Numbered from the stretch's first letter, positions 36,701-43,005 are shown. The stretch is 64,000 nucleotides of DNA from Dallia pectoralis (GCA_029465975.1 CM055755.1:57430-121429), one strand, 5' to 3'. The notes: generated by a model not told the origin, from the sequence alone. Numbers and translations are program-made.

Positions 36701-38072
36701 GCCAGTGTGAGTGGTACCACACGTAGAGAAGTTGAGTAAGGACAACTAGTTGTAAGGGTAGGCCAGTGTGAGTGGTACCACACGTATTAGACATAGAGAA
36801 GTTGAGTAGGCCAGACAACTAGTTGTAAGGGTAGGCCAGTGTGAGTGGTACCACAAGTATTAACATAGAGAAGTTGATTAACATAGAGAAACATTGAGTA
36901 AGGACAACCAGTGTGAGTGGTAGTTGTAAGGGTAGGCCAGTGTGAGTGGTACCACAAGTATTAACATAGAGAAGTTGAGTAAGGACAACTAGTTGTAAGG
37001 GTAGGCCAGTGTGAGTGGTACCACACGTATTAACATAGAGAAGTTGAGTAAGGACAACTAGTTGTTAGGGTAGGCCAGTGTGAGTGGTACCACACGAGTT
37101 GAGTAAGGACAACTAGGACAACTAGTTGTTAGGGTAGGCCAGTGTGAGTGGTACCACACGTATTAACATAGAGAAGTTGAGTAAGGACAACTAGTTGTTA
37201 GGGTAGGCCAGTGTGAGTGGTACCACACGTATTAACATAGAGAAGTTGAGTAAGGACAACTAGTTGTTAGGGTAGGCCAGTGTGAGTGGTACCACACGTA
37301 TTAACATAGAGAAGTTGAGTAAGAACGACTAGTTAATAGGGAACTTGCTGCTATGGACATTATACATGTAATCCATGTTATTGACTGGACTCACTGAATG
37401 AGTTGATAACATCAATGTCTTTATTCATATAAAAGGAAACAATCACACAGAAATTATTTTATTGTGGCCTAGTTTTTTAGTTTTGATTTAGATGAAACAT
37501 TTTGACCTTTATTTGAAGCACTATACAAGTCACATTTATAGTTGATTGAACATACAACACATTACTTTTTTGTTCTTGTTTTTTTCACAGTTAAAGCTTT
37601 TACATATTTAAAGTAACATTTTTATTTTGACTTTGGGGTTTCTTGCACTATTTTTGAGCGATATCAAGCTTGTATCATTTAACAGATAATTATTACATTA
37701 TAATATAACATATTATTAGTTATGTGGACAATACTCTGTTTGCAATTAGTGTACATTTACAAAGACACAGCATACCATCGAAATGTCTGTCAATGTTTTA
37801 ATGACTGAATGCACATATCAGTGAGCTTTTCCATGTATCAGACTCATTGTAAGATACTCATTTGATTTCATTGAGTTTACTTTACTTCCACTTTGTTAGC
37901 TTTTCTATCATTTGATGTTCATGAAAATGTTCAAGTTTTGTCAAGGTTGGCTTTATTCTGAATTATTAAAATTATGTTGAGAAAATGCTCTATTCCTAAT
38001 TTTTTTCTTATCCTTCAGAAACTTCTTGGGAAAGGATGGGAATTTGATTTAAATCAGGAACCGGGTCTGTGA
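6647..38072 (+). CDS. grik1: Kainate-type ionotropic glutamate receptor subunit GluK1 (17 exons plus candidate last exon)
   Basis: Encodes a glutamate-gated cation channel subunit of the plasma membrane and synapse. Joined exons give 857 codons up to the end of exon 16: signal peptide, amino-terminal domain (exons 1-9), ligand-binding S1 (exons 10-12), M1 (exon 12), re-entrant pore loop with the Q/R site (exon 13), M3 with SYTANLAAF (exon 14), S2 (exons 14-16) and M4 (exon 16). It is assigned to GluK1 rather than GluK2/3 by GGIFETLENEP, TLMPNTTLTYDIQRINLFD, ALEVPHIQTRWKHPSVDNKD and KKGKEFYVIFDCS, and by a small extra exon (21809-21850) at the place of the GluK1-specific alternative insert. 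Exon lengths 168, 182, 54, 174, 144, 108, 114, 224, 119, 218, 226 and 251 are those I know for this family. No frameshift or stop interrupts it. Which teleost duplicate (a or b) it is cannot be told. I number exons as in mammals and call the split exon 3a/3b. Confidence 0.95.
6732..7857. other. grik1 intron 1, unique part
   Basis: AT-rich, no gene. It holds a two-unit telomeric CCCTAACCCT at about 6828 and scattered CCTAACCC at about 7645, a near-duplicated stretch (GGTTTAAAGACAAAATATC at about 6910 and 6968) and a CT run at 7510-7525. Confidence 0.5.
7858..8110 (+). repeat. Minisatellite, unit about 32 bases
   Basis: About eight degenerate copies of a unit with TATGAGGT and GTTGTCTTCTATTTCTATC, 200 bases before exon 2. 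Confidence 0.85.
8319..8486 (+). CDS. grik1: grik1 exon 2
   Basis: 168 bases, phase 1 at both ends, acceptor TTCTTCAG and donor GTAAAG. Encodes the first amino-terminal-domain segment ending in FDSFEASRR, with N-glycosylation sequons NRT and NTT. Confidence 0.95.
8715..8855 (+). repeat. Minisatellite, unit 24 bases
   Basis: About six copies of a unit built on GGGAAACTGGTTCC in intron 2. A run of 12-13 G follows at about 8967. Confidence 0.85.
9143..9237 (+). CDS. grik1: grik1 exon 3a
   Basis: 95 bases: acceptor CTCCCAG, donor GAG|GTGAAC. Encodes CDQLALGVGAVFGPSHSSS through CNALE. Together with 10378-10540 it makes 258 bases, the length of the single exon 3 I expect in kainate receptor genes, so an intron splits this exon here. 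Confidence 0.9.
9675..10195 (+). repeat. Minisatellite, unit 19-20 bases
   Basis: About 26 copies of TGGCAGTGGTATTCCCT-type units inside the extra intron that splits exon 3. The unit is 20 bases in the left part and 19 in the right part. Confidence 0.9.
10378..10540 (+). CDS. grik1: grik1 exon 3b
   Basis: 163 bases. Begins with GTG (Val) of VPHIQTRWKHPSVDNKD and ends in VVYEDTT plus one base, donor G|GTGAGT. The acceptor ATCTAAG has only a short pyrimidine tract (TTTCTTTGCAATC). Confidence 0.9.
10555..10712 (+). repeat. Minisatellite, unit 28 bases
   Basis: Five copies of a unit with TGGTACCATCACTTCCC and GCATCC, starting 14 bases after the exon 3b donor. Confidence 0.9.
10713..11096. other. 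grik1 intron 3b, rest
   Basis: Contains CCCTAACCC at about 10770. The stretch at about 10930-11065 ends in AATAAAGATTATTCTGATT, like the 3' tail of a short retroelement. Nothing else recognised. Confidence 0.4.
11097..11278 (+). CDS. grik1: grik1 exon 4
   Basis: 182 bases, acceptor TTTTTTACAG, donor CAG|GTGAAG. Encodes LIRLQELIKAPSRYSIKIK through the GKEFYVIFDCS region of the amino-terminal domain to ILKQ. Confidence 0.95.
11610..11890 (+). repeat. Minisatellite, unit 12-24 bases, duplicated block
   Basis: Copies of ACTAGCATAGCATC(T/C) in two blocks, each followed by the same 40-odd bases starting ACACTTAAGGCTGTGG, so the whole block has duplicated. Confidence 0.85.
12216..12535 (+). repeat. 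Minisatellite with telomere-like motif
   Basis: Irregular copies of GGTTAGGGTGGATACTAGGG, with TTAGGG inside the unit, in two blocks. It ends about 70 bases before exon 5. Confidence 0.85.
12605..12658 (+). CDS. grik1: grik1 exon 5 (54 bases)
   Basis: A 54-base exon, acceptor TTTCTTCTTTACAG, donor CTG|GTAAGA. Encodes LLSMGMMTEYYHFFFTTL. A run of nine T codes for three Phe. Confidence 0.95.
12680..12790 (-). mobile_element. Rex1-like LINE 3' tail fragment
   Basis: Read on the - strand it gives GCCAGAACAAATTCCTTGTT and an ending in ATTCTGATTCCCATTCTG, matching the 3' end of the Rex1 copy at 20940-20998 with an internal gap. Confidence 0.6.
12791..13473. other. grik1 intron 5, unique stretch
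   Basis: AT-rich, no gene or repeat recognised. Confidence 0.5.
13474..13893 (+). mobile_element. Rex3-type (RTE clade) LINE, short 3' fragment
   Basis: A severely 5'-truncated copy keeping the last roughly 120 codons (13505-13861, MGFLRKVAGLSLRDRVRSSV to LLPPRPDPG) and the 3' tail of GATGAGAT repeats. Over its length I count one base difference from the longer copy at 49235-51043, so the insertion is young. Confidence 0.9.
13894..14377. other. grik1 intron 5, unique stretch
   Basis: AT-rich, nothing recognised. Confidence 0.5.
14386..15561 (-). mobile_element. hAT-family DNA transposon, non-autonomous, with BED-finger remnant
   Basis: Bounded by imperfect 13-base terminal inverted repeats (TACGGTTGCCACC and, inverted, TAGGGTTGCCACC) and by an 8-base target duplication CATAATTC at 14378-14385 and 15562-15569, the hAT signature. 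Inside, on the - strand at 14968-15351, is a reading frame with a BED-like zinc finger (CKICRVFSVAHGGLSDVRQH), as at the N-terminus of fish hAT transposases. There is no catalytic domain, so it needs an outside transposase. Near both ends are repeats of ACGGGAC. Confidence 0.85.
14968..15351 (-). pseudogene. Truncated hAT transposase N-terminus with BED zinc finger
   Basis: About 127 codons. The segment YRREWEETNRCLESVSVNEY leads into C-x2-C (CKIC) and H-x5-H (HAAGEQH) spacing typical of BED fingers. It stops after QFFIPQSS, so only the DNA-binding part remains. Confidence 0.7.
15570..16013. other. grik1 intron 5, unique stretch
   Basis: AT-rich, nothing recognised. Confidence 0.5.
16014..16647. 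mobile_element. Fish interspersed repeat, probably a DNA transposon relic
   Basis: The start (CCATAGACTGTATAAAAATA, then GACGTAGTATCCGTGACGTC) and a later GGAGCCAGCCTCAAGCGGC are sequences I recognise as common in teleost genomes. TTGGTTTCTAC occurs as an 11-base direct repeat at both ends (16014-16024 and 16637-16647). I cannot assign a superfamily. Confidence 0.5.
16662..16955 (+). repeat. Local duplication of about 105 bases
   Basis: The block with AAAAACAAAGGTTGTAAAAG and GAATAAGTTATTGATTTTCC occurs at about 16670-16772 and again at about 16850-16953 with a few base changes. Confidence 0.8.
16956..18032. other. grik1 intron 5, mostly unrecognised
   Basis: No gene. A GC-richer patch at about 17340-17410 (AGGCACGCAGACGCTGCCTG) and a stretch at about 17550-17745 look like pieces of interspersed repeats, but I cannot name them. 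Confidence 0.4.
18033..18593 (+). repeat. Minisatellite, unit 40 bases
   Basis: About 14 copies of a unit with GTTGGTGATGCCTATAGCGA and ACAAGTGCTCCAGGTT, 270 bases before exon 6. Confidence 0.95.
18863..19036 (+). CDS. grik1: grik1 exon 6
   Basis: 174 bases, acceptor TTCTTCTCAG, donor ACG|GTATGT. Encodes DLFALDLEPYRYSGVNMTGF through KPETGMLDGMMT. Intron 5 before it (about 6.2 kb) is the largest in the gene. Confidence 0.95.
19130..19345 (+). repeat. Minisatellite, unit about 44 bases
   Basis: Five copies of a unit with AAAGCCTGCATGTTACTTAT and CTTCTGCTATCTGTCCATAT. Confidence 0.9.
19346..19674. other. grik1 intron 6, unique stretch
   Basis: Nothing recognised. Confidence 0.5.
19675..19818 (+). 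CDS. grik1: grik1 exon 7
   Basis: 144 bases, acceptor TTGATTGCAG, donor GAG|GTGAGT. Encodes TEAALMYDAVYMVAAAS through FGARFMNMFKE. Confidence 0.95.
19870..20998 (+). mobile_element. Rex1-like LINE fragment with an internal 37-base array
   Basis: It starts as an amplified piece of the reverse transcriptase ORF (AAGPDGVSPSTLKHCADQ, about 20030-20085). It then shows DPLQFAYRADRSVDDVIN (20275-20330) and degenerate RT, and ends in a 3' UTR whose last bases CAAATAAACTATTTCTGATT are typical of Rex1. About 3.5 copies of a 37-base unit at 19880-20025 (CAGCTGGCCTGACTGTGTCT and on) are duplicates of the codons for AAGPDGVSPSTLK. Confidence 0.8.
20999..21549. other. grik1 intron 7, unique stretch
   Basis: AT-rich; single TTAGGGTTAG at about 21053. 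No gene. Confidence 0.5.
21550..21657 (+). CDS. grik1: grik1 exon 8
   Basis: 108 bases, acceptor TTCTTCAG, donor AAG|GTGAGA. Encodes ATWNGLTGQIIVNKTDGLRK through LKEDGLEK at the end of the amino-terminal domain. Confidence 0.95.
21809..21850 (+). CDS. grik1: grik1 alternative exon 9 (GluK1-specific insert)
   Basis: A 42-base in-frame exon only 151 bases after exon 8, acceptor TTCTTTAAG, donor AAG|GTTTGT. Encodes SVGGNSHLNKVWKK. Mammalian GRIK1 has a similar skipped insert here ending in KVWKK (15 residues as I recall). Being a multiple of three it can be included or skipped, giving the GluK1-1 and GluK1-2 types. Confidence 0.85.
21851..21922 (+). repeat. Short tandem array, unit 23 bases
   Basis: Three copies of GCATCTGACTGGCTGTTGTA, beginning about 10 bases after the alternative exon 9 donor. 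Confidence 0.85.
22030..22340 (+). repeat. Minisatellite, unit about 44 bases
   Basis: About seven copies of a unit with GATCTTTTACTTGAGACCTT and TGTAGTAATGTG. Confidence 0.9.
22341..23599. other. grik1 intron 9, unique stretch
   Basis: Open stretches at 22408-22755 and 23070-23285 have no recognisable domain and no codon-like composition. I see no gene. Confidence 0.4.
23600..24210 (+). repeat. Irregular tandem repeat on AGCATTAAACA
   Basis: About 600 bases of degenerate 15-16-base units (GTGATTAGCATTAAACA, AATGAGTATTAAACA), with no stable higher-order length. Confidence 0.9.
24327..24440 (+). CDS. grik1: grik1 exon 10
   Basis: 114 bases, acceptor CTGTTCAG, donor CTG|GTAAGT. Encodes IGSWNSNNGLNLTDSLKD through NRTLVVTTIL, entering the S1 ligand-binding segment. 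Confidence 0.95.
24441..24620 (+). repeat. Minisatellite at the exon 10 donor, unit about 50-60 bases
   Basis: About four degenerate copies of a unit with TTTACTCCTATCTGGAT and TTTAATGTATTTCTAGTC. The first copy begins directly in the donor region of exon 10. Confidence 0.8.
24809..25012 (+). CDS. grik1: grik1 exon 11 (S1 ligand-binding)
   Basis: 204 bases, acceptor CACCTGGCAG, donor CAT|GTGAGT. Encodes ENPYVMYKKSDKPLYGNDRF through YCLDLLKELSNILGF and GEWNGMVRELIDH, the core of S1. It begins E-N-P-Y, where mammalian kainate subunits as I recall have E-E-P-Y. Confidence 0.95.
25026..25472 (+). repeat. Purine tract (GGGAGA)n
   Basis: About 445 bases of almost only G and A, starting 14 bases after the exon 11 donor. 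All-purine tracts of this length can form triplex structures. Confidence 0.95.
25473..26710 (+). repeat. Minisatellite, unit 39 bases
   Basis: About 31 copies of a unit with GTCTCATGTAGTAGCACTCA and CTACTGTACAGATATAT. 39 is a multiple of three and the unit lacks stops in one frame, so a 329-codon open stretch (25739-26728) is an artefact of the repeat. Confidence 0.95.
26755..27050 (+). repeat. Dispersed outliers of the 39-base array
   Basis: Units of the same family are interrupted by unique sequence such as CAGGGGTGGACTGGCCACCT and CCCAGGGTCG. Confidence 0.8.
27051..27345. other. grik1 intron 11, unique stretch
   Basis: Nothing recognised. Confidence 0.5.
27346..27645 (+). repeat. Minisatellite, unit 39 bases, with telomere-like motif
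   Basis: About 7.5 copies of a unit with TTATGCTTTAGTCTGGGGAC and AGGAGGTATAGGGTTAGGG. Confidence 0.95.
27665..29022 (+). repeat. Minisatellite abutting exon 12, unit 44 bases
   Basis: About 29 copies of a unit with AACAGGTGGATAATGTAGTT and CCTGTATTTACCTGCTGTGT. The last copy is the real exon 12 acceptor (TATTTACCTGATGTGTGTAT then GACAG|GTGG), so each unit repeats the acceptor region and first bases of the exon. Confidence 0.95.
29023..29246 (+). CDS. grik1: grik1 exon 12 (end of S1 and M1)
   Basis: 224 bases, phase 0 in and phase 2 out, donor AG|GTAACG. Encodes VADLAVAPLTITYVREKVID, which carries the glutamate-contacting P-L-T and Arg, then FSKPFMTLGISILY, and M1 (WMYVLLACLGVSCVLFVIA). The first codon is GTG (Val) where family members have Lys or Arg before ADLAVAPL. 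The acceptor ATGACAG is the last unit of the minisatellite that fills the end of the intron. Confidence 0.95.
29740..30975 (+). repeat. Minisatellite, unit 18 bases, within Rex1 ORF
   Basis: About 68 copies of GGACTGTACTGATTATCT. In the LINE frame the flank reads ETLSDCLDCTDYLD, so the array is an amplification of six codons. No stop falls in most frames of the unit, which explains the long open stretches on both strands. Confidence 0.95.
31213..31855 (+). repeat. Minisatellite, unit 34 bases, within Rex1 ORF
   Basis: About 18 copies, some shortened, of a unit with CCACCACCATCAGACCCTCA and TCACCAGGGCTCAC. It sits where the LINE ORF has a Pro/Ser-rich linker. 34 is not a multiple of three, so the frame rotates and repeats every 34 codons. 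Confidence 0.95.
32022..32340 (+). repeat. Minisatellite, unit about 43 bases, within Rex1 ORF
   Basis: About seven copies of a unit with TATCTGCTGTGTTCCTCCAC and CCTCAAGCACTGTGC, the codons for STLKHCADQLSAV. Confidence 0.95.
33177..33295 (+). CDS. grik1: grik1 exon 13 (pore loop, Q/R site)
   Basis: 119 bases, acceptor AATCTGTAG, donor CAAG|GTACAG. Encodes FTPYEWYNPHPCNPDSDVV through the re-entrant pore loop WFGVGALMQQ. The Q/R site codon (33289-33291) is CAG, so the genome specifies Gln and leaves Arg to A-to-I RNA editing. Confidence 0.95.
33296..34530 (+). repeat. Minisatellite starting at the exon 13 donor, unit 31 bases
   Basis: About 39 copies of a unit with GGTACAGTACACCTGTAATT and AACATGAATAT. 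The first unit starts at the splice donor itself (CAAG|GTACAGTA), so every unit carries a copy of the donor. The array fills nearly the whole 1.3-kb intron. Confidence 0.95.
34609..34826 (+). CDS. grik1: grik1 exon 14 (M3 and start of S2)
   Basis: 218 bases, acceptor ATATACCAG, donor AAG|GTAAAC. Encodes SELMPKALSTRIVGGIWWF, M3 with the gating motif SYTANLAAFLTVERM, then S2 to GSTMTFFK. Confidence 0.95.
34827..35090. other. grik1 intron 14, unique stretch
   Basis: AT-rich, nothing recognised. Confidence 0.5.
35200..35395 (-). mobile_element. Rex1-like LINE fragment (reverse transcriptase)
   Basis: Read on the - strand it gives ALHFILQYLDFPGTRILLW, matching the RT region LHFILQHLHSPGTCQNPI of the copy at 32560-32600, with frame damage. 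Lies in intron 14. Confidence 0.7.
35507..35732 (+). CDS. grik1: grik1 exon 15 (S2)
   Basis: 226 bases, acceptor TTCATTAG, donor AG|GTATAA. Encodes KSKISTYEKMWAFMSSRQ through YALLMESTSIEY, where the Glu of MEST contacts the agonist amino group in this family, to GYGVGTPI. Confidence 0.95.
35818..36068 (+). CDS. grik1: grik1 exon 16 (end of S2, M4)
   Basis: 251 bases, acceptor TTCTCCCAG, donor GAA|GTGAGT. Encodes SPYRDKVTIAILQLQEEGKL, KEKWWRGNGCPEED, M4 (GGIFIVLAAGLVLSVFVAIG) and EFIYKSRKNLDIEE. If the donor is not used, the frame runs 12 more residues into the adjacent minisatellite and stops at 36107. Confidence 0.95.
36069..37340 (+). repeat. Minisatellite starting at the exon 16 donor, unit 69 bases
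   Basis: About 17 copies, several partial or rearranged (about 36780-36960 and 37090-37130). The unit includes GTAGGCCAGTGTGAGTGGTA and AGTTGAGTAAGGACAACTAG. The first unit grows out of the donor GAA|GTGAGTGTAGGCCAGTGTGA, and later units keep a GTGAGT. Confidence 0.95.
37341..38018. other. grik1 intron 16 or 3' flank, unique stretch
   Basis: AT-rich, no transposon recognised. It ends in a strong pyrimidine tract and AG at 38018. Confidence 0.5.
38019..38072 (+). CDS. grik1: Candidate alternative last exon of grik1
   Basis: A strong acceptor (TTTTTTTCTTATCCTTCAG ending at 38018) is followed, in the phase 0 needed by exon 16, by 17 codons (KLLGKGWEFDLNQEPGL) and a TGA. GluK1 has several alternative cytoplasmic tails and this could be a short one. 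I see no homology that proves it, and no longer canonical tail exon in the window. Confidence 0.4.
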   Translation, partial: KLLGKGWEFDLNQEPGL

Positions 38073-38109
38073 AGTACATTGAAGATTATTACATCCGACA
38101 ATTATAATA

Positions 38110-38628
38110 CTCACCACTGCACTCTGTACCATAAATTGGGCTGGATGTCCTTGAGAGCGCGTAGATCATTCCACTACTCTATCTTTATCTATAAAGCTTT
38201 ACTTCACAGGCTACCAGTATATATATATATATATATCATCCTTATTAATTCCTAGATATTTGGCTTTAAAGACAAGATCTCAGAGTGGCCTAGTGCTAGA
38301 GACTCCCCTGGTAACCTCTGAACGAGGTAAATCAGCTTTTTCTTATAGAGCTCCACATGTATGGAACAAGATCCAAAAGGAACTCAAATTGAATGCATTG
38401 GTGTCCATGTGTCAATTTAAAACAATTATGATACAATTTTATAGTGAGGAATGTGTCTGTTTTTAATTTGTTGCAAATACTATCTGTCTGTACAATTAAT
38501 ATTGTATAGTTTGCATTTTATATGTGTTTGTACTACTGTAAAAATCATTGCTGTACCCAGGGCGCACTTGCAAATGAGATCTAGGTCTCAATGTGTTCTT
38601 TCCCTGGTAAAATAAGTAAAAAAAAAAA
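38110..38628 (+). mobile_element. L2-like LINE, 3' end
   Basis: The last ORF codons read SAFSYRAPHVWNKIQKELK (about 38331-38387) and are followed by the 3' UTR ending AAATGAGATCTAGGTCTCAA and CCTGGTAAAATAAG, then an A run. This tail is typical of fish L2/Maui-type LINEs. 5'-truncated; a TA microsatellite interrupts it at 38217-38237. Confidence 0.75.
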
Positions 38629-38639
38629 AGAGAGAAATA

Positions 38640-39445
38640 ATTTCATCCCCTGCTGATTATGTACGATTGCCCAGTGATAAAGACATGATTAGTCTATAGA
38701 TTTAATGGTAGGTTTCTTTTATCAGTGAGAGACAGTATAACGCATTTCAAATAATTCAAAAATTGATTTCCATTTTACTCTGTGAAATAATTATTTGATC
38801 CCCAGTCAATCAGCAATACTTCCCAGGTGTCTTTCATACAAGTAACGAGCTGAGACTAGAAGCACTCTCATAAAAGACACCTGTCCACAGAAGCAATCAA
38901 TCAGATTCCAAATTCTCAACCATGGTCAAGAACATAGAGCTTTCCAAAAATGTCAGGGACAAGATTGTAGACCTACACAAGGCTAGAATGGACTACAAGA
39001 CCATCGCCAAGCAGCTTGGTGAGAACAGCATTATGCTTTCGGGGTGTTTTTCTGATAAGGGGACAGGACAACTTTATTGCATCGAAGGATCGATAGATGG
39101 GGCGAGAACCTCCTTGCCTCAGCAAGGGCATTGAAGATGGGTTGTGGATGGGTATTCCAACATGATAATGATCCAAAACACACAGCCAAGGAAGTAAAGG
39201 AGTGGCTCAAGAATAAGCACATTTAGGAGTGGCTTAGTTAGTCTCCAGACCTTAATCCCATAGAAAATATGTGGAGGGAGCTCAAGGTTCGAGTTATCAA
39301 ACGTCAGCCTCAATACCATAATGTCTTGGAGAGGATCTGCAAACAGGAGTGAGACAAAATCGCTCCGGAGATGTGTGCAGACCTGGTGGCCAACTACAAG
39401 AAATGTCTGACCACTGTGATTGCCAACAAGGGTTTTGCCACCATG
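38640..39445 (+). mobile_element. Tc1-like transposon, internally deleted, 3' end lost
   Basis: A 5' region with CACCTGTCCACAGAAGCAAT leads to the transposase start at 38922 (MVKNIELSKNVRDKIVDLHK). After KQLGE the sequence jumps to the catalytic half (SGCFSDKGTGQLYCIEGSID). It continues as QHDNDPKHTA, SPDLNPIENMWRELKVRV and VANYKKCLTTVIANKGFAT, with stop codons on the way. The first catalytic Asp is in the deleted part. Instead of the right inverted repeat, the sequence runs into the minisatellite at 39450. Confidence 0.9.
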
Positions 39446-39449
39446 GACA

Positions 39450-42350
39450 CCCTAACCCACCAACCCAGTGTTACCCTAACTCACCCACCCAGTATTACCC
39501 TAACCCACCAACCCAGTGTTACCCTAACTCACCCAGTGTTACCCTAACTCACCCAGTATTACCCTAACTCACCCAGTATTACCCTAACCCACTCACCCAG
39601 TATTACCCCAACCCACCCAGTATTATCCCAACCCACCCAGTATTACCCCAACCCACCAACCCAGTATTACCCCAACCCACCCAGTATTACCCCAACCCAC
39701 CCAGTATTACCCTAACTCACCCAGTATTACCCTAACTCACCCAGTATTACCCCAACCCACCCAGTGTTACCCTAACCCACCAACCCAGTGTTACCCTAAC
39801 CCACCCAGTATTACCCTAACTCACCCAGTATTACCCTAACTCACCCAGTATTACCCTAACTCACCCAGTATTACCCTAACTCACCCAGTATTACCCCAAC
39901 CCACCCAGTGTTACCCTAACCCACCAACCCAGTGTTACCCTAACTCACCCAGTATTACCCTAACTCACCCAGTATTACCCTAACTCACCCACCCAGTATT
40001 ACCCTAACCCACTCACCCAGTATTACCCTAACCCACCAACCCAGTATTACCCTAACCCACCCAGTATTACCCTAACTCACCCAGTATTACCCCAACCCAC
40101 CCACCCAGTATTACCCTAACTCACCCAGTATTACCCCAACCCACCCAGTATTACCCCAACCCACCCAGTGTTACCCCAACCCACCCACCCAGTATTACCC
40201 TAACTCACCCAGTATTACCCTAACCCACCCAGTATTACCCCAACCCACCAACCCAGTGTTACCCTAACTCACCCAGTATTACCCCAACCCACCAACCCAG
40301 TGTTACCCTAACTCACCCAGTATTACCCTAACCCACCCAGTATTACCCTAACCCACCCAGTGTTACCCTAACTCACCCAGTATTACCCTAACCCACCCAG
40401 TATTACCCCAACCCACCAACCCAGTGTTACCCCAACCCACCCAGTGTTACCCCAACCCACCCAGTATTACCCCAACCCACCAACCCAGTATTACCCTAAC
40501 CCACCCAGTATTACCCTAACTCACCCAGTATTACCCTAACCCACCCAGTATTACCCCAACCCACCAACCCAGTGTTACCCTAACCCACCCACCCAGTGTT
40601 ACCCCAACCCACCCAGTATTACCCCAACCCACCCAGTATTACCCCAACCCACCCAGTATTACCCCAACCCACCCACACAGTATTACCCTAACTCACCCAG
40701 TATTACCCCAACCCACCAACCCAGTATTACCCCAACTCACCCAGTATTACCCTAACTCACCCAGTATTACCCTAACTCACCCAGTATTACCCTAACTCAC
40801 CCAGTATTACCCTAACTCACCCAGTATTACCCCAACCCACCCAGTATTACCCTAACCCACCCACACAGTATTACCCTAACCCACCCAGTATTACCCTAAC
40901 TCACCCAGTATTACCCTAACCCACCCAGTATTACCCTAACTCACCCAGTATTACCCTAACCCACCCAGTATTACCCTAACCCACCCAGTATTACCCCAAC
41001 CCACCCAGTGTTACCCTAACCCACCCAGTATTACCCCAACCCACCCAGTGTTACCCCAACCCACCCAGTATTACCCCAACCCACCCAGTATTACCCTAAC
41101 CCACCCACCCAGTATTACCCTAACTCACCCAGTATTACCCCAACCCACCCAGTATTACCCCAACCCACCAACCCAGTATTACCCCAACCCACCAACCCAG
41201 TGTTACCCTAACTCACCCAGTATTACCCCAACCCACCAACCCAGTATTACCCTAACCCACCCACACAGTATTACCCTAACTCACCCAGTATTACCCCAAC
41301 CCACCCAGTATTACCCCAACCCACCAACCCAGTATTACCCCAACCCACCAACCCAGTATTACCCTAACTCACCCAGTATTACCCTAACCCACCCAGTATT
41401 ACCCCAACCCACCCAGTATTACCCCAACCCACCCAGTATTACCCTAACTCACACAGTATTACCCCAACCCACCCAGTATTACCCTAACTCACCCAGTATT
41501 ACCCCAACCCACCCAGTATTACCCCAACCCACCAACCCAGTATTACCCTAACTCACCCAGTATTACCCTAACTCACCCAGTATTACCCCAACCCACCCAG
41601 TATTACCCTAACTCACACAGTATTACCCCAACCCACCCAGTATTACCCTAACTCACCCAGTATTACCCCAACCCACCAACCCAGTGTTACCCTAACTCAC
41701 CCAGTATTACCCTAACTCACCCAGTATTACCCCAACCCACCAACCCAGTATTACCCTAACTCACCCAGTATTACCCTAACTCACCCAGTATTACCCCAAC
41801 CCACCCAGTATTACCCTAACTCACACAGTATTACCCCAACCCACCCAGTATTACCCTAACTCACCCAGTATTACCCCAACCCACCCAGTATTACCCTAAC
41901 TCACCCAGTATTACCCTAACTCACCCAGTATTACCCCAACCCACCCACCCAGTATTACCCTAACTCACCCAGTATTACCCTAACTCACCCAGTATTACCC
42001 TAACTCACCCAGTATTACCCCAACCCACCCAGTATTACCCTAACTCACCCAGTGTTACCCTAACTCACCCAGTATTACCCCAACCCACCCACACAGTATT
42101 ACCCTAACCCACCCAGTATTACCCCAACCCACCCAGTATTACCCTAACCCACCCACACAGTATTACCCTAACCCACCCAGTATTACCCTAACTCACCCAG
42201 TGTTACCCCAACCCACCCAGTATTACCCCAACCCACCAACCCAGTGTTACCCTAACTCACCCAGTATTACCCCAACCCACCAACCCAGTGTTACCCTAAC
42301 TCACCAGGTCTTACCCTAAACTACCCAGCCAGTGTTACCCTAACCCAATA
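39450..42350 (+). repeat. Giant minisatellite, unit 20 bases, 2.9 kb
   Basis: About 145 copies of CCCAGTATTACCCTAACTCA with variants (CCCCAACCCA, CAACCCAGTGTT). Each unit carries CCCTAAC or CCCCAAC, so it resembles a telomere repeat spaced by a 13-base linker. Confidence 0.95.
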
Positions 42351-42715
42351 AGACAGTATTGGCCTAACATTACCTCACATTTACTTATAAAAATTTTAGA
42401 GATAAGGAGGAAAAACAAGAACAGAAATATGAAATAAAGAGTGCATTGCAAAAGAAGACTGCAATAGAGACGATCGCTATTGAGAAGCTGATATAGAGTC
42501 CAGGGAGCTTTGCAGTAATCTCACATTGTAATGTGGGTATTCTGATGAATTCCAGGATTGGTTTACACTTCTTTCATTTTGTTTGCTTGGTCCTTAATCT
42601 TCTGACCCTGCGTTCTTAATCAGGAGACTGAGGGAGCAGGTTTTTAATCTGGAACGAATGAGGCCAGGGATTACAGATGCCGTTGACCTTGCTGTGATGT
42701 AAATCTGTTTTTTTT
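42351..42715. other. Unique stretch between arrays
   Basis: No gene or repeat recognised. Confidence 0.5.
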
Positions 42716-43005
42716 TGCTTGCTGTCTCCTCTCTCCTCTCTCCTCTCCGAGTTCTCCTCTCTCCTCTCTGTGTTCCCCCTGTCTCCTCTCCTTTCTCCTT
42801 GCTGTCTCCTCTCCTCTGTGTTCCCCCTGTCTCCTCTCCTTTCTCCTTGCTGTCTCCTCTCCTCTGTGTTCCCCCTGTCTCCTCTCCTTTCTCCTTGCTG
42901 TCTCCTCTCCTCTCTGTGTTCTCCTTGTCTCCTCTCCTTTCTCCTTGCTGTCTCCTCTCCTTTCTCCTTGTTGTCTCCTCTCCTCTGTGTTCTCCCCGTC
43001 TTCAC
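42716..43005 (+). repeat. Pyrimidine-rich minisatellite, unit about 48 bases
   Basis: Copies of TGTCTCCTCTCCTTTCTCCT and TGCTGTCTCCTCTCCTCTGT. Nearly all C and T with TG interruptions. Confidence 0.95.

Noticed and set aside
36031..36783. 250-codon - strand frame with LQLVVLTQLLYVNTCGTTHT repeats
   Set aside because: Product of the 69-base (23-codon) minisatellite after grik1 exon 16.
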